Shown: one piece after another, positions 35,169 to 44,787 of the stretch
How positions within the stretch are numbered: position 1 is the stretch's first letter
Layout of the letters: each line of letters starts with the position of its first letter
From: JAGVLN01 sp964515755
Lineage (GTDB): Bacteria > Pseudomonadota > Alphaproteobacteria > Rickettsiales > JABSSG01
Direction of reading: 5' to 3'
Length of the DNA: 64,000 nucleotides
Assembly (NCBI GenBank): GCA_964515755.1
Contig: CAZEVK010000003.1
Location: 1-64,000, forward strand
The notes under the pieces: model-generated
What the model was told of the DNA's origin: nothing
Databases searched by the model: none
The model's input: only the letters and a program-made list of their open reading frames with translations
Position numbers and translations under genes: made by a program

Positions 35169-36974
35169 TTATTTATCGCCAACTTTTAGAGCAGCAATAA
35201 ATGCAGATTGAGGGATTTCAACATTTCCGAAAGAGCGCATTCTTTTTTTACCAGCTTTTTGTTTTTCTAATAATTTACGTTTACGAGAGATATCACCACC
35301 ATAACATTTTGCAGTTACGTCTTTGCGTATAGCTTTTACACTTTCTCTAGCGATAATTTTACCGCCAATTGCTGCTTGAATAGCGACTTGAAATAAATGC
35401 TGAGGAATGAGATCTTTTAGGCGAGTGCATAACTCTCTACCTCGAGCCTCCGAACGTGCTCTATGAACGATTAATGACAGAGCATCAACTGGTTGAGAGT
35501 TTACCAAAATTGTGACCTTAACTAAATCTCCTCTTTCATAACTGTCCATGTGCCAATCAAAACTAGCATACCCACGTGAGCAAGATTTTAACTTGTCATA
35601 GAAATCAAATACTACTTCATTAAGAGGAAGTTTATATGTCAACATTGCACGTGCTCCTACATAAGTAAGATCAACTTGGATACCTCTTTTTTCTGTACAT
35701 AATGACAGTACCACTCCTAAATACTCATCTGGTACCAATATTGTTGCTTTAATCCAAGGTTCTTCAATAAAATCAATTTTTATTGGGTCAGGCATATCAT
35801 TTGGATTATGAACTTCTAAAATCTTATCAGAGTTTTTGATATAAATTTTATAAATTACACTAGGCGCGGTAGTTACTAAGTCTAAATTAAATTCTCGATC
35901 AAGGCGTTCTTGAACGATTTCTAAATGTAATAAACCAAGAAATCCACAACGAAAACCAAAACCAAGAGCACTAGAACTTTCTAGTTCATATTCAAAACTT
36001 GAGTCGTTTAGTCTTAGCTTGGATAAAGATTCACGTAATTTTTCAAATTCTGAGGAATCAGCTGGATATAATCCACAGAATACTACAGGAAGATTTGGTT
36101 GAAATCCTGGTAAGATTTTAGGTTTTAAATTAGTTTGTTCGATGATGGTATCTCCTACTTTACAATCTACGACTTGTTTGATTGAAGCAGTAAAGAAACC
36201 AACTTCTCCAGCTTTTAATGAATCAACAGATGTTTTTTTAGGAGTAAATATACCAACACTATCAACTGAATAACAGGCATCTGTTGCAACCATTTTTATC
36301 TGAGATGCTTTCTTTAACTCACCGTCTATAATTCTAACCAGAATTACTACACCGAGATAGCTATCATACCAGCTATCTACTAGTAGTGCACATAAAGGCG
36401 ATGCTACATCTCCTTTTGGAGCAGGGAGTTTTGTCACTATTGCTTCTAAAACAGCCTTGATCCCAAGACCGCTTTTAGCGGAAATAGGTATAGCATCACT
36501 TGCATCAATACCTATTACGTCTTCAATTTGTTTTTTGACTCTATCTGATTCGGCTGCCGGCAAATCAATTTTATTAAGTACTGGCACAATTTCATGATTA
36601 TTATCGATAGCTTTATATACATTAGCTAAAGTTTGGGCTTCAACTCCTTGGCTTGCGTCAACTACGAGTAAAGAGCCTTCACATGCAGCAAGAGATCTAC
36701 TTACTTCATAAGAGAAATCGACATGGCCTGGAGTATCTATAAGATTTAAAATATAGGTTTTTTTATCATCTGCCTTATATTTTAATCTTACTGTTTGGGC
36801 TTTAATAGTGATGCCGCGTTCTTTCTCAATATCCATTGAATCAAGTACCTGAGAAGTCATTTCTCTAGATTCAAGACCACCGCAAAATTCAATTAAACGG
36901 TCAGCCAGGGTTGACTTTCCATGATCAATATGTGCTATGATAGCAAAGTTACGAATTAAAGATAAGCTGTACAT
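35169..36974 (-). CDS. lepA: elongation factor 4
   Basis: LepA is a ribosome-bound GTPase that back-translocates or helps initiation under stress. The G1 motif AHIDHGKST is at about residues 13-21, DTPGH and NKID follow, then EF-G-like domains II, III and V and the LepA-specific C-terminal domain. Length (601 aa) is standard. Its start faces the prfB start across about 90 bases, so two translation factor genes share a divergent promoter region. Confidence 0.97.
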   Translation of the reverse strand: MYSLSLIRNFAIIAHIDHGKSTLADRLIEFCGGLESREMTSQVLDSMDIEKERGITIKAQTVRLKYKADDKKTYILNLIDTPGHVDFSYEVSRSLAACEGSLLVVDASQGVEAQTLANVYKAIDNNHEIVPVLNKIDLPAAESDRVKKQIEDVIGIDASDAIPISAKSGLGIKAVLEAIVTKLPAPKGDVASPLCALLVDSWYDSYLGVVILVRIIDGELKKASQIKMVATDACYSVDSVGIFTPKKTSVDSLKAGEVGFFTASIKQVVDCKVGDTIIEQTNLKPKILPGFQPNLPVVFCGLYPADSSEFEKLRESLSKLRLNDSSFEYELESSSALGFGFRCGFLGLLHLEIVQERLDREFNLDLVTTAPSVIYKIYIKNSDKILEVHNPNDMPDPIKIDFIEEPWIKATILVPDEYLGVVLSLCTEKRGIQVDLTYVGARAMLTYKLPLNEVVFDFYDKLKSCSRGYASFDWHMDSYERGDLVKVTILVNSQPVDALSLIVHRARSEARGRELCTRLKDLIPQHLFQVAIQAAIGGKIIARESVKAIRKDVTAKCYGGDISRKRKLLEKQKAGKKRMRSFGNVEIPQSAFIAALKVGDK

Positions 36975-37060
36975 ATATTAAAAATTATTTTACAAATACT
37001 ACAAATAAAAATCTATTATACTGAAAACTTTTAATAATAAAACCTGTAATCATCATTAAG

Positions 37061-38156
37061 ATGCGTAATGAAACCGAAAATGTTGTAAAAAGAATAGAGC
37101 AGTCTCTTGTATTGCTCAGGAGGTCACTTTGACCTTGAAGAATTGTCTCATGAATTATCAAAATTAAAGATTGAAGCAGCAAATCCTAATATTTGGAGTG
37201 ACAATAATAAAGCTAGAAGCTTGCTTAAAAGGCAAACTTTTGTTCAAAACTTGCTAGATTCATTTTACAATTTAGAAAATAATTTTAAAGATACGATTGA
37301 GCTTATTAATTTAGCAGAATCAGATGATGATAGAATTTTGCTTAATGAATCAGAAGCTAATTTAAACAATATAGAACGTGAGGCAAAGAGCTTTGAAATA
37401 GAATGCTTGTTTTCTGGTGAAGCTGATGGTAATAACTGTTTTTTAGAAATTCATGCTGGGGCAGGTGGTACAGAAAGTCATGATTGGGCATTAATTTTGC
37501 TTAGAATGTATATAAGGTTTTGTGAACGTCATAATTTTAAGTTTGAAATTGTAGATGAGCTTGATGGAGAGGATGCAGGAATTAAGTCTTCTACTATTAA
37601 AGTAGAAGGCAAAAACGTTTATGGTTGGTTAAAAACTGAAAGTGGTGTTCATAGATTAGTGAGAATCTCACCTTTTAATGCTGCCGGAAAAAGGCAAACT
37701 AGTTTTGCTAGCGTTTGGGTATATCCAATTGTTGATGATTCTATTAAGGTTGAAATTAATGATAAGGATTTGAGAATAGATACTTATAGGGCTTCTGGGG
37801 CAGGTGGACAACATATTAATAAAACTGATAGTGCAGTGAGAATTACTCATATACCAACTAATATTGTAGTGCAATGTCAAAGTAGTAGATCACAACATCG
37901 TAATCGTGCAGATGCATTTTCTATGTTAAGATCTAAGTTATATGAGTTAGAGTTAAAAAATAGAGAAGACAAAATCAAAGCTCAAAATGCTAAAAAGACT
38001 GATAATTCATGGGGTAATCAGATTAGATCATATGTGTTACAGCCGTATCAGATGGTAAAAGACCATAGATCTAATTATGAGACTAGTGCTACAAATGATA
38101 TTTTAGACGGAGAATTAGATGATATGATTTCAAATAGTTTAGCTCATTTATCTTAA
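37061..38156 (+). CDS. prfB: peptide chain release factor 2, with programmed +1 frameshift
   Basis: RF2 ends translation at UGA and UAA. The gene is read in two frames: 23 codons from the ATG at 37061 to CTT, then an in-frame TGA at 37130-37132, then the main part in the +1 frame from GAC at 37131. Together they give 364 residues, matching the family. The stop-recognition SPF tripeptide (RISPFNAAG) and the catalytic GGQ (ASGAGGQHINKT) are both present. It is divergent from lepA and followed 20 bases later by ldcA. Confidence 0.97.
37118..37133 (+). promoter_or_regulatory. prfB programmed frameshift site
   Basis: An internal Shine-Dalgarno AGGAGG (37118-37123), a 3-base spacer, then CTT TGA C (37127-37133) form the classic RF2 autoregulatory slippery site. 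When RF2 is scarce the ribosome pauses at TGA and slips +1 from CTT. Confidence 0.95.
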
Positions 38157-38176
38157 ATATTTTAGTTTGGTAAATT

Positions 38177-39094
38177 ATGACATATCAGAAATTACAAAAT
38201 GGTGACATTGTAGACATAATAGCTCCATCTTCTTCTAGAGATGTAGATTTAAAAGCTGTTGAAAACATAGCTCGAGGTTTTGATCTTATCCCACGTATAC
38301 AAGATAATATTATTGCGCGAGGAGCTGATTTTTTTTCTGCAAATACTGATGAGATTAGGTTTGAGCAATTAAAGCAAGCGATATATACGAAAGATTCAAA
38401 GGTAATTTGGTCTTTTAGAGGTGGTTATGGTGCGACGCGCTTAATACCTAAATTACTTAATTTACCACTACCAATATATCCTAAAATTCTTATTGGTTAC
38501 AGTGACATTACAGCTTTACATATTTTATGTACTCAAAGGTATGGTTGGTCAACTCTACATGGTAGAACTCTTAGTGAGTTTGTTGCACGTGATACTAATA
38601 AAGCTGAAATTATTGCAATGAAAGAAGTTTTATTTGGTCAAAGTAAAGTGGTGTTTAATAACTTAAAATCATTAAATAAAATTGCTTTAATTGATAAAGA
38701 AATAAAATCTGAAGTTATTGGTGGAAATCTTGCGCTTATCCAAACCAGTCTTGGAACTTCATGGCAATTTAATGCTGACCATAAAATTATCTTATTAGAA
38801 GATGTTGATGAAAGAGGCTATAGTATTGATAGGATGTTAACTCATCTTACTCAGGCAGGTATATTTGATAAAGCATTAGCAGTGATTATTGGAGATATTA
38901 TGTGCAACCCTGAGAAAGATGGCACAATGTTGTGTGACCAGGCTATTGCTAGATTTGCAAATTCTTTAAATACTCCAGTTTTATCATGTCCGCGAATTGG
39001 GCATGGTAAGTATAACTGGCCTGTTCCTTTTAATATGGCTGCATTATTGACTTTAGGCAAATTACCAACTTTAACAATAGATACGTTTAGATAA
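38177..39094 (+). CDS. ldcA: LD-carboxypeptidase (peptidase S66)
   Basis: LdcA removes the terminal D-alanine from tetrapeptides during peptidoglycan recycling in the cytosol. The nucleophile is Ser109 in IGYSDITALH. A glutamate in LLEDVDERGY (208-212) and His276 in RIGHGKYN complete the Ser-Glu-His triad. FRGGYGATRL marks the family fold. Length (305 aa) is normal and there is no signal peptide. It lies between prfB and hemC with short spacing, so it is likely part of one long transcript. Confidence 0.92.
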   Translation: MTYQKLQNGDIVDIIAPSSSRDVDLKAVENIARGFDLIPRIQDNIIARGADFFSANTDEIRFEQLKQAIYTKDSKVIWSFRGGYGATRLIPKLLNLPLPIYPKILIGYSDITALHILCTQRYGWSTLHGRTLSEFVARDTNKAEIIAMKEVLFGQSKVVFNNLKSLNKIALIDKEIKSEVIGGNLALIQTSLGTSWQFNADHKIILLEDVDERGYSIDRMLTHLTQAGIFDKALAVIIGDIMCNPEKDGTMLCDQAIARFANSLNTPVLSCPRIGHGKYNWPVPFNMAALLTLGKLPTLTIDTFR

Positions 39095-39994
39095 ATGCAA
39101 ATAAAAATTGGTACCAGAGTAAGTAAACTTGCCTTAATTCAAGCAGAAGAAGTAAGACAAGCATTACTTGTTTCACATGTTAATTTGAATCCTGAAGAAC
39201 TTGTTTTAGTTCCGATTAAAACCACAGGTGATAAAATATTAAATAAAAATTTATACGATGTTGGTGGTAAAGGTCTATTTATTAAAGAAATTGAAGAAGC
39301 ATTGCTGGATAAATCTATTGATATTGCTGTTCATTCAATGAAAGACATGCCGGCGTTTCTACCTGAGCAGCTTGTTGTAAATTGTATATTAGAACGTGAA
39401 GATCCTCGGGATGCGTTTTTATCATTTAGTGGCGGTGATATTGCCAGTTTGTCAAAAGGGGCTTCTGTAGGAACTTGCGCACCTAGACGTGTAGCGCAGT
39501 TTTTACATTTAAGACCAGATGTTCAAATTGTTACTATACGTGGAAATGTTGATACAAGAATAGAAAAACTAGAACAGCATTTAGTCGATGCAACTATTTT
39601 GGCTGTGGCTGGCTTAAAGCGTTGTCAAATTCCTTCGGAAAAGTACACTATTATTAGTGAGGATGATATGTTGCCAGCAATAGCACAAGGAGCAATTGGG
39701 GTTGAATGCAGAAAAACTGATGACAAAATATTAAGCTTATTAAGTAAAATTAATCATCAAACTTCATTTGCTGCTATTACTGCAGAACGTGGGTTTTTGG
39801 AAGGATTAAATGCTAGTTGTAAAACCCCTATTGCTGCTTATGCTACTATTAGTGGCGACCAGTTATATTTAAGGTGCTTAGTTTCTTCTCTTGACGGTAA
39901 GAAAATTACTAAGACAGAGAGATTAGGTAAAATAAAAGATGGTTATGATCTTGGGTTAGATGCTGCCACACAACTTAAAAATTTATTATATTAA
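39095..39994 (+). CDS. hemC: porphobilinogen deaminase
   Basis: HemC links four porphobilinogen units into hydroxymethylbilane in haem synthesis. The dipyrromethane cofactor is held by Cys242 in NASCKTPIAAY. The substrate-binding arginines lie in APRR at about 129-132 and in RGNVDTR at 149-155, and the conserved HSMKDMP is at 80-86. Length (299 aa) is standard. Its ATG follows the ldcA stop at once, and it ends 1 base before hemD. Confidence 0.97.
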   Translation: MQIKIGTRVSKLALIQAEEVRQALLVSHVNLNPEELVLVPIKTTGDKILNKNLYDVGGKGLFIKEIEEALLDKSIDIAVHSMKDMPAFLPEQLVVNCILEREDPRDAFLSFSGGDIASLSKGASVGTCAPRRVAQFLHLRPDVQIVTIRGNVDTRIEKLEQHLVDATILAVAGLKRCQIPSEKYTIISEDDMLPAIAQGAIGVECRKTDDKILSLLSKINHQTSFAAITAERGFLEGLNASCKTPIAAYATISGDQLYLRCLVSSLDGKKITKTERLGKIKDGYDLGLDAATQLKNLLY

Positions 39995-39995
39995 T

Positions 39996-40727
39996 ATGAC
40001 TGTTTTACTAACTCGTACTGTTAAAGATAGTGAGAATCTTGCTAAACAACTTGAGAGTTTTGGTATCGGTACCTATATTGAGCCAATGTTTAATGTAGAA
40101 TATTTAGATTATGATTTAAACTCTGTTGAGTTATTTTCAAGTCAGGCTGTGCTTTTTACTAGTAAGAATGCAATTAATGCGATTAGAAATAATATTCAAA
40201 ATTTTATTCATTTAAAATGTTTTGTTATTGGTAATGCAACAGCAAAAGTAGCTAAAAAACTTAAGTTTAATAATATTTATGTTGCTAATAATGATGCTAA
40301 ATCTTTAGCTAATCTAATTTTAAAAGAAATCATTATTAAAGATGGGAAGTTGCTTTATTTTTGTAGTGAATTGATTACTTTGGATTTTAAGAAAGAGTTA
40401 GAAAAGTATGGATATAATGTACACAAATTTTGTGTATACAAAACTGTTCCAGCAAATGACTTTTCTAAGGAGCTTAAGAGTAAAATAATAAACAATAAAA
40501 TTAAAATAATTCTGCTATACTCATTTAACACAGCTGCGATATTTTTGGATTTAATAAAAAAAAATAATATGCTAAAATTTCTTTCTGATATTAATCTTAT
40601 GGTTATTAGTAAAAAAGTAAAGCTATTAGCTGAAGTGAATAACTGGAAGTCTATATTAATATTTGATATTGACCAACCAAAGAAAATTGCAAAAAAGATT
40701 AGAAATTATTATGAAGCCAGTAAATGA
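39996..40727 (+). CDS. hemD: uroporphyrinogen-III synthase
   Basis: HemD closes and isomerises hydroxymethylbilane to uroporphyrinogen III. The family is poorly conserved, but the protein has the expected two-lobed pattern: VLLTRTVKDSENLA at the start, VLFTSKNAI near residue 50, FVIGNATAKVAKK near 75, and a late IILLYSFNTAAIF segment. I place the start at the ATG at 39996, which gives 243 residues and starts right after hemC, rather than at 39960 inside hemC. It overlaps the mitofilin gene by 17 bases. Position after hemC supports the call. Confidence 0.88.
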   Translation: MTVLLTRTVKDSENLAKQLESFGIGTYIEPMFNVEYLDYDLNSVELFSSQAVLFTSKNAINAIRNNIQNFIHLKCFVIGNATAKVAKKLKFNNIYVANNDAKSLANLILKEIIIKDGKLLYFCSELITLDFKKELEKYGYNVHKFCVYKTVPANDFSKELKSKIINNKIKIILLYSFNTAAIFLDLIKKNNMLKFLSDINLMVISKKVKLLAEVNNWKSILIFDIDQPKKIAKKIRNYYEASK

Positions 40728-41502
40728 AAATATACAAAAAAAAAGCAATATGCGTGCAAAGCTCGTGAAATTTTTTTTTCTGATAGTAATTATTTCTATC
40801 TTATATTTTGCTTTTATAAAAATTTCCGAAAAAAACCAATTAAGTACACCGATAGATCATGTGTCTCAGGATATAGTTAAAAACTATGAACCAGATAATC
40901 CTAAATTAGTTAAAGACAAAACAAATATCAAATTTAAAGAATATGTAGATGCAAACTATGTTGACCTATTGTTATTAATCAGCAATACAAATTTGAGCTT
41001 AAAAAATAATGCGGATATTGCTCAAATGATTGAAAAATTAAATTCTATGAATTTATATGATTCTAAATTGAAAGAATTAGTTGCTCAACTGAATTCATAT
41101 AATTTTTTGAAGATAGATAATTATTATACGCTTAATCAACAATTTCAAAGTTTATATGATCAATTGATTATGAGTATTGCTTTGGACGAGATTTCTAATA
41201 ACTGGCTTTATAAATACTTTCACAAAATTATATCTATAAGAAAAATTGGTCAACGTGCGATTGAAGGAGGAGGGATTGATAGCCTTCTAGCTCAAGCAAA
41301 AGCTGCTATGGATAATGATAATTTACAACAGGCACTTTATTTGATCAATTCAATGCCAGAGGTTCAAAAAAATATTGCTAGCGAGTGGTTAGCTAAGCTG
41401 AATAATTTTGTTCAGATTCAAGATATAGTCAATAAAATGTATGATTTAGTTACAACGCCACAATATCGAAGCAAATTTTCTATGGTCTGTAGCGATGATT
41501 AG
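40711..41502 (+). CDS. mitofilin (Mic60)-like inner-membrane protein
   Basis: This is a membrane-anchored protein with one N-terminal helix (about residues 20-37 from the ATG at 40711), a polar, helical middle and a C-terminal segment (AMDNDNLQQALYLINSMPE…) that matches the mitofilin signature domain. Alphaproteobacterial Mic60 homologues shape the inner membrane, and they are encoded between hemD and hemY, as here. The gene overlaps hemD by 17 bases and hemY by 8, so all three are coupled. Start could also be 40750. The protein is short (263 aa) compared with free-living relatives; the coiled-coil part is reduced. Confidence 0.78.
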   Translation: MKPVNENIQKKSNMRAKLVKFFFLIVIISILYFAFIKISEKNQLSTPIDHVSQDIVKNYEPDNPKLVKDKTNIKFKEYVDANYVDLLLLISNTNLSLKNNADIAQMIEKLNSMNLYDSKLKELVAQLNSYNFLKIDNYYTLNQQFQSLYDQLIMSIALDEISNNWLYKYFHKIISIRKIGQRAIEGGGIDSLLAQAKAAMDNDNLQQALYLINSMPEVQKNIASEWLAKLNNFVQIQDIVNKMYDLVTTPQYRSKFSMVCSDD

Positions 41503-42670
41503 ATCTATATTTTTTTTATTTTTAGTATTTACTCTTTCTTCACTGTTTTATTTCTTTTTTAGCGATGCTGGTGATATTAAGATATATTTTGCTGATTATT
41601 ATATTGTTATTTCAGTAGGTATGTTTTGTATAATTTTATTGCTATTGGCGTTTTTGTTTTTTTGGGTTGTTGGTATACTCTGGTGGTTAAGGAATTTACC
41701 TAAAACTTTACTTAAATCACGCGATGAATTTGGTTATCAAAAAGCTGTAACTGAGATATTTGATATAGTTTGCGCATTAGAATCAGAAAATAATGACTTA
41801 GCAATAAAGTTATGCCAGAAAAAAAATATATTATCAATTAAGCATCCTATTATAAATCTAATTTCTTGGCGTGTTGCATGTATAGATAGTCGCTGTAATG
41901 AAAGTGATATCGAGAAAATTTCATTTTTAATGAAGGAAGATACTAAAACTTTGGTACCAGCAATTAAAGAGCTTGTTACTAATAAGCTAAAAGTTGGTGA
42001 CTTCGAAGCTGCTAGTCAATATTTATGGTTATTAGAAAAGTTACCTTATAAACCAAATTGGTTTTATAGAGTAAAAATTACTGTAAGCATTGGAACTCAA
42101 AAGTGGGATGAAGCTGTTATTGCTTTAGAAAAATTATCTAAACAACGCCACATTGATACTCTAGAAACAAAATCTTTAACATCATTAATATATTATTTAA
42201 AGGCCAAATTTTATTTGAGTCAGAATTTAAATGATGGAGCAATTTCTATATTAAAAAAGAGTCTAAGTTTAAATAATACTCATATAGAAACGGTACTGTT
42301 AATGGCAGATTTGCTTTGTATGCAATCAAAAACTAAAGATGCAGTTAGCTTTATTAGCAAGTCTTGGGCAGTAAACCCTAATTATAAATTATTAAAAAAA
42401 GTGGAATCAATTTACCAAAACCTCCCGATAATTAAACGGTTTGAGGAATTGGAAAAACTGACTTCCTTAAATAAAAGTGATGAGGCTTATCTAATTTTTG
42501 TGAGAGTCGCCTTAAAATTAAATTTATTAGATAAAGCTAATAAATATTTGGCCTTGTGTAAAAAAAATAACAATGATTCTTATAGAAAGTTATCAGCATT
42601 TTATAAATTATTGACTCAAGAAGATAAGGATGTTGCGCTTAATTATTTGAAAAATTTTCTCGAAGAATAA
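41495..42670 (+). CDS. hemY: HemY-like TPR membrane protein
   Basis: HemY proteins have two N-terminal membrane helices and a large TPR domain on the periplasmic or cytosolic side. They are encoded with haem genes, though their exact role is unsettled. Here the two helices are at about residues 3-23 and 33-62, with the family's WWLRNLPKTL right after. Helical repeats fill the remaining ~320 residues. It overlaps the mitofilin gene by 8 bases and ends 1 base before rpe. It is not the oxygen-dependent protoporphyrinogen oxidase that is also called HemY. Confidence 0.88.
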   Translation: MIRSIFFLFLVFTLSSLFYFFFSDAGDIKIYFADYYIVISVGMFCIILLLLAFLFFWVVGILWWLRNLPKTLLKSRDEFGYQKAVTEIFDIVCALESENNDLAIKLCQKKNILSIKHPIINLISWRVACIDSRCNESDIEKISFLMKEDTKTLVPAIKELVTNKLKVGDFEAASQYLWLLEKLPYKPNWFYRVKITVSIGTQKWDEAVIALEKLSKQRHIDTLETKSLTSLIYYLKAKFYLSQNLNDGAISILKKSLSLNNTHIETVLLMADLLCMQSKTKDAVSFISKSWAVNPNYKLLKKVESIYQNLPIIKRFEELEKLTSLNKSDEAYLIFVRVALKLNLLDKANKYLALCKKNNNDSYRKLSAFYKLLTQEDKDVALNYLKNFLEE

Positions 42671-42671
42671 T

Positions 42672-43358
42672 ATGACGAAAATTAAAATAGCTCCATCAAT
42701 TTTGTCTTGTGACTTTGCTAATTTAGAAAAAGAAATAAAGGCTGTTAGTCAGGCTGGTGCAGATTGTATTCATATTGATGTAATGGATGGGCATTTTGTA
42801 CCTAATATCACTTTGGGACCTGCAATAGTTAAATCTATGAGATCTCATACATTAGTTTCATTTGATGTGCATTTGATGATTGAAAATGTTGAGAAATATA
42901 TTAAACCATTCGCGGACGCAGGCGCTGATATAATTACTTTTCATATTGAGGCGGTGAGTGATAGTTTAAAAGTGATTTCTTTAATCAAATCATTTGGTAA
43001 GAAGGTTGGTGTTTCGCTTAAGCCTAATACTGCTTCAAAAAGTATATTAGAAATTATTAATTTGGTTGATTTAGTTTTAGTCATGACTGTTGAGCCTGGC
43101 TTTGGAGGACAATTTTTTATGGAGTCTCAATTACCAAAAATTAGAACTTTACATTCGATGATTAATAATTCTAAAAATGCTGATATTGAATTAGCTGTGG
43201 ATGGTGGAATAAATGACCAAAATGCGAAGCTGGTTGTTGCGGCTGGTGCAAATATGTTGGTTGCTGGATCTTATATATTTGCTGAGAAAGGACTGTATAG
43301 TGAGCGTATTGCAAAACTTAGGGAAAGTAATAATTATAAATACATAATAAAAAAGTAG
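42672..43358 (+). CDS. rpe: ribulose-phosphate 3-epimerase
   Basis: Rpe interconverts ribulose 5-phosphate and xylulose 5-phosphate in the pentose phosphate pathway. It is a TIM barrel with metal and catalytic residues in HIDVMDG (His34, Asp36), SFDVHLM, and the later AVDGGIN. Length (228 aa) is normal. It closes the hemC-hemD-mitofilin-hemY run. Transketolase, encoded at 58996-61029, uses its product, so part of the non-oxidative branch is present. Confidence 0.96.
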   Translation: MTKIKIAPSILSCDFANLEKEIKAVSQAGADCIHIDVMDGHFVPNITLGPAIVKSMRSHTLVSFDVHLMIENVEKYIKPFADAGADIITFHIEAVSDSLKVISLIKSFGKKVGVSLKPNTASKSILEIINLVDLVLVMTVEPGFGGQFFMESQLPKIRTLHSMINNSKNADIELAVDGGINDQNAKLVVAAGANMLVAGSYIFAEKGLYSERIAKLRESNNYKYIIKK

Positions 43359-43388
43359 CTTTTAATTTTCTTGCAAAGCGAAGCTACT
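43349..43388 (-). terminator. intrinsic terminator of the rpsD-side minus-strand genes
   Basis: Read on the minus strand, AGTAGCTT (from 43388) pairs with AAGCTACT, with a 19-base loop, and is followed directly by TTTTTT (43354-43349). It ends transcripts from the folate cyclo-ligase gene and overlaps the end of convergent rpe. Confidence 0.6.
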
Positions 43389-43503
43389 ATAAAAAGTTTA
43401 TATTTGTCATTTGAAAAGATTATATGGTTATAAAGTAAATTAATTAAACTATTTAAGAAATTAGGGTTAACGAAAAAGAACGCGTTAAGCTTTATTATTT
43501 CTA

Positions 43504-44073
43504 TTAGTCTGAAATAACCAAGTCTAATTTTTGATCATGAGCTTCTGTTGGAAGGATTTGTTCAAATATTTGTTGTTTATAACATAACCCTATAACAAAC
43601 AGTTTTTTGTTAATTTTACGAAAATGGTTTATAGTTATGTCGTAAAAACCTTTACCATAACCAAGTCTATTGCCAAAGTTATCGCATGCCAAGAGAGGGG
43701 TAATTATTATTTCTGGAATAAAAGTTGGCGCTATTACTAGTGGTTCCGGTATATTATTATTTAGCTCTGTTTTGTCGCCAGCTTCCCATTTTTTAAATTC
43801 TAAAGGTTTATTTGGAATTATTTTTGGCATAACACATTTGTGATTTTTGGTCTCGAGAGCTTTTAGTAATGGTAAAATATTTAGTTCATGATCGATTGGG
43901 AAATATCCAGCAATGACTATAGGTGTTTTATATTTTTTACTTATAAAGTATAAGAGTTGTTTTTTTATATTTTCAGCTGCTAAAGCAGCATCTTTTTCAG
44001 AAATAAGACTACGAATTTCTCTAAAACGAGCGCGTAAAAATTGTTTATCTAGATTGATAGCGCAACCACTCAT
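43504..44073 (-). CDS. 5-formyltetrahydrofolate cyclo-ligase
   Basis: This enzyme turns 5-formyl-THF to 5,10-methenyl-THF with ATP. The family features are visible: a basic N-terminal helix (LRARFREIRSLIS), YFPIDHELN near residue 56, the KPLEFKKW region, and the C-terminal signature NRLGYGKGFYD that binds phosphate. In many proteobacteria this gene (ygfA) lies next to 6S RNA and zapA; here it is about 17 kb away from them. It starts 21 bases after rpsD ends. Confidence 0.93.
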   Translation of the reverse strand: MSGCAINLDKQFLRARFREIRSLISEKDAALAAENIKKQLLYFISKKYKTPIVIAGYFPIDHELNILPLLKALETKNHKCVMPKIIPNKPLEFKKWEAGDKTELNNNIPEPLVIAPTFIPEIIITPLLACDNFGNRLGYGKGFYDITINHFRKINKKLFVIGLCYKQQIFEQILPTEAHDQKLDLVISD

Positions 44074-44094
44074 GGTTTAGCTCCCAAAGTAAAC

Positions 44095-44712
44095 TTATTT
44101 AGAATAAAACTCAATAATTAAGTGTGGTTCCATAATACAAGGGTAAGGAACATCAGCTAGGTTAGGCATTCTAAGGAAAGTACCTTTCATATCTTTTGGT
44201 TCAAAGTTTAAATAACTTGGAATTGTACGTTCCATTTTTTGAGTAGCTTCCATAGCTACAGGCATAGTTTTTGATTTTTCTTTAAGTTCAATAACATCAT
44301 TATCTTTTACTGAATAGCTTGGAATATTGACAGTTTTGCCATTAACTAATATATGTTTATGATTTACGATTTGTCTTGCTGCAAAGATAGTTGGAGCAAG
44401 GTTAAGCCTGTATACTACTGTATCTAATCTTTTTTCTAGTAGACCTATTAAGTTTTCAGAAGCATTGCCACGCATTCTGTGAGCTTGTTGAAAAGTTCTA
44501 AAAAATTGCTTTTCTGTAATGTAACCGTAGTAACCTTTAAGCTTTTGTTTAGCATGTAATTGAGTGCCATGGTCAGTTTTTCTGCGCTGTACTGAAGCAC
44601 CATGCTGACCTGGAGGGTAGTTTTTTGACAAAAATGGATCTTTAGCCCCACCCCATAAACTTACTCCTAGTCTTCTGCTAATTTTATACTTTGATTTCAG
44701 AATTTTCGTCAC
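44095..44712 (-). CDS. rpsD: 30S ribosomal protein S4
   Basis: S4 binds 16S rRNA first in assembly of the 30S body. The N-terminal region (KYKISRRLG, then the PGQHGASVQRR stretch) matches alphaproteobacterial S4, which lacks the four-cysteine zinc finger. The S4 RNA-binding domain covers about residues 96-160 (RLDTVVYRLNLAPT…). Length (205 aa) is standard. It stands outside any ribosomal protein operon, as is usual in Rickettsiales. Confidence 0.97.
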   Translation of the reverse strand: MTKILKSKYKISRRLGVSLWGGAKDPFLSKNYPPGQHGASVQRRKTDHGTQLHAKQKLKGYYGYITEKQFFRTFQQAHRMRGNASENLIGLLEKRLDTVVYRLNLAPTIFAARQIVNHKHILVNGKTVNIPSYSVKDNDVIELKEKSKTMPVAMEATQKMERTIPSYLNFEPKDMKGTFLRMPNLADVPYPCIMEPHLIIEFYSK

Positions 44713-44787
44713 GTTACACTCAAAATTAGATTAAATTAGATTATTAAATCTTACAAAAGGAGGAATATACAATAATGACCATATTTG

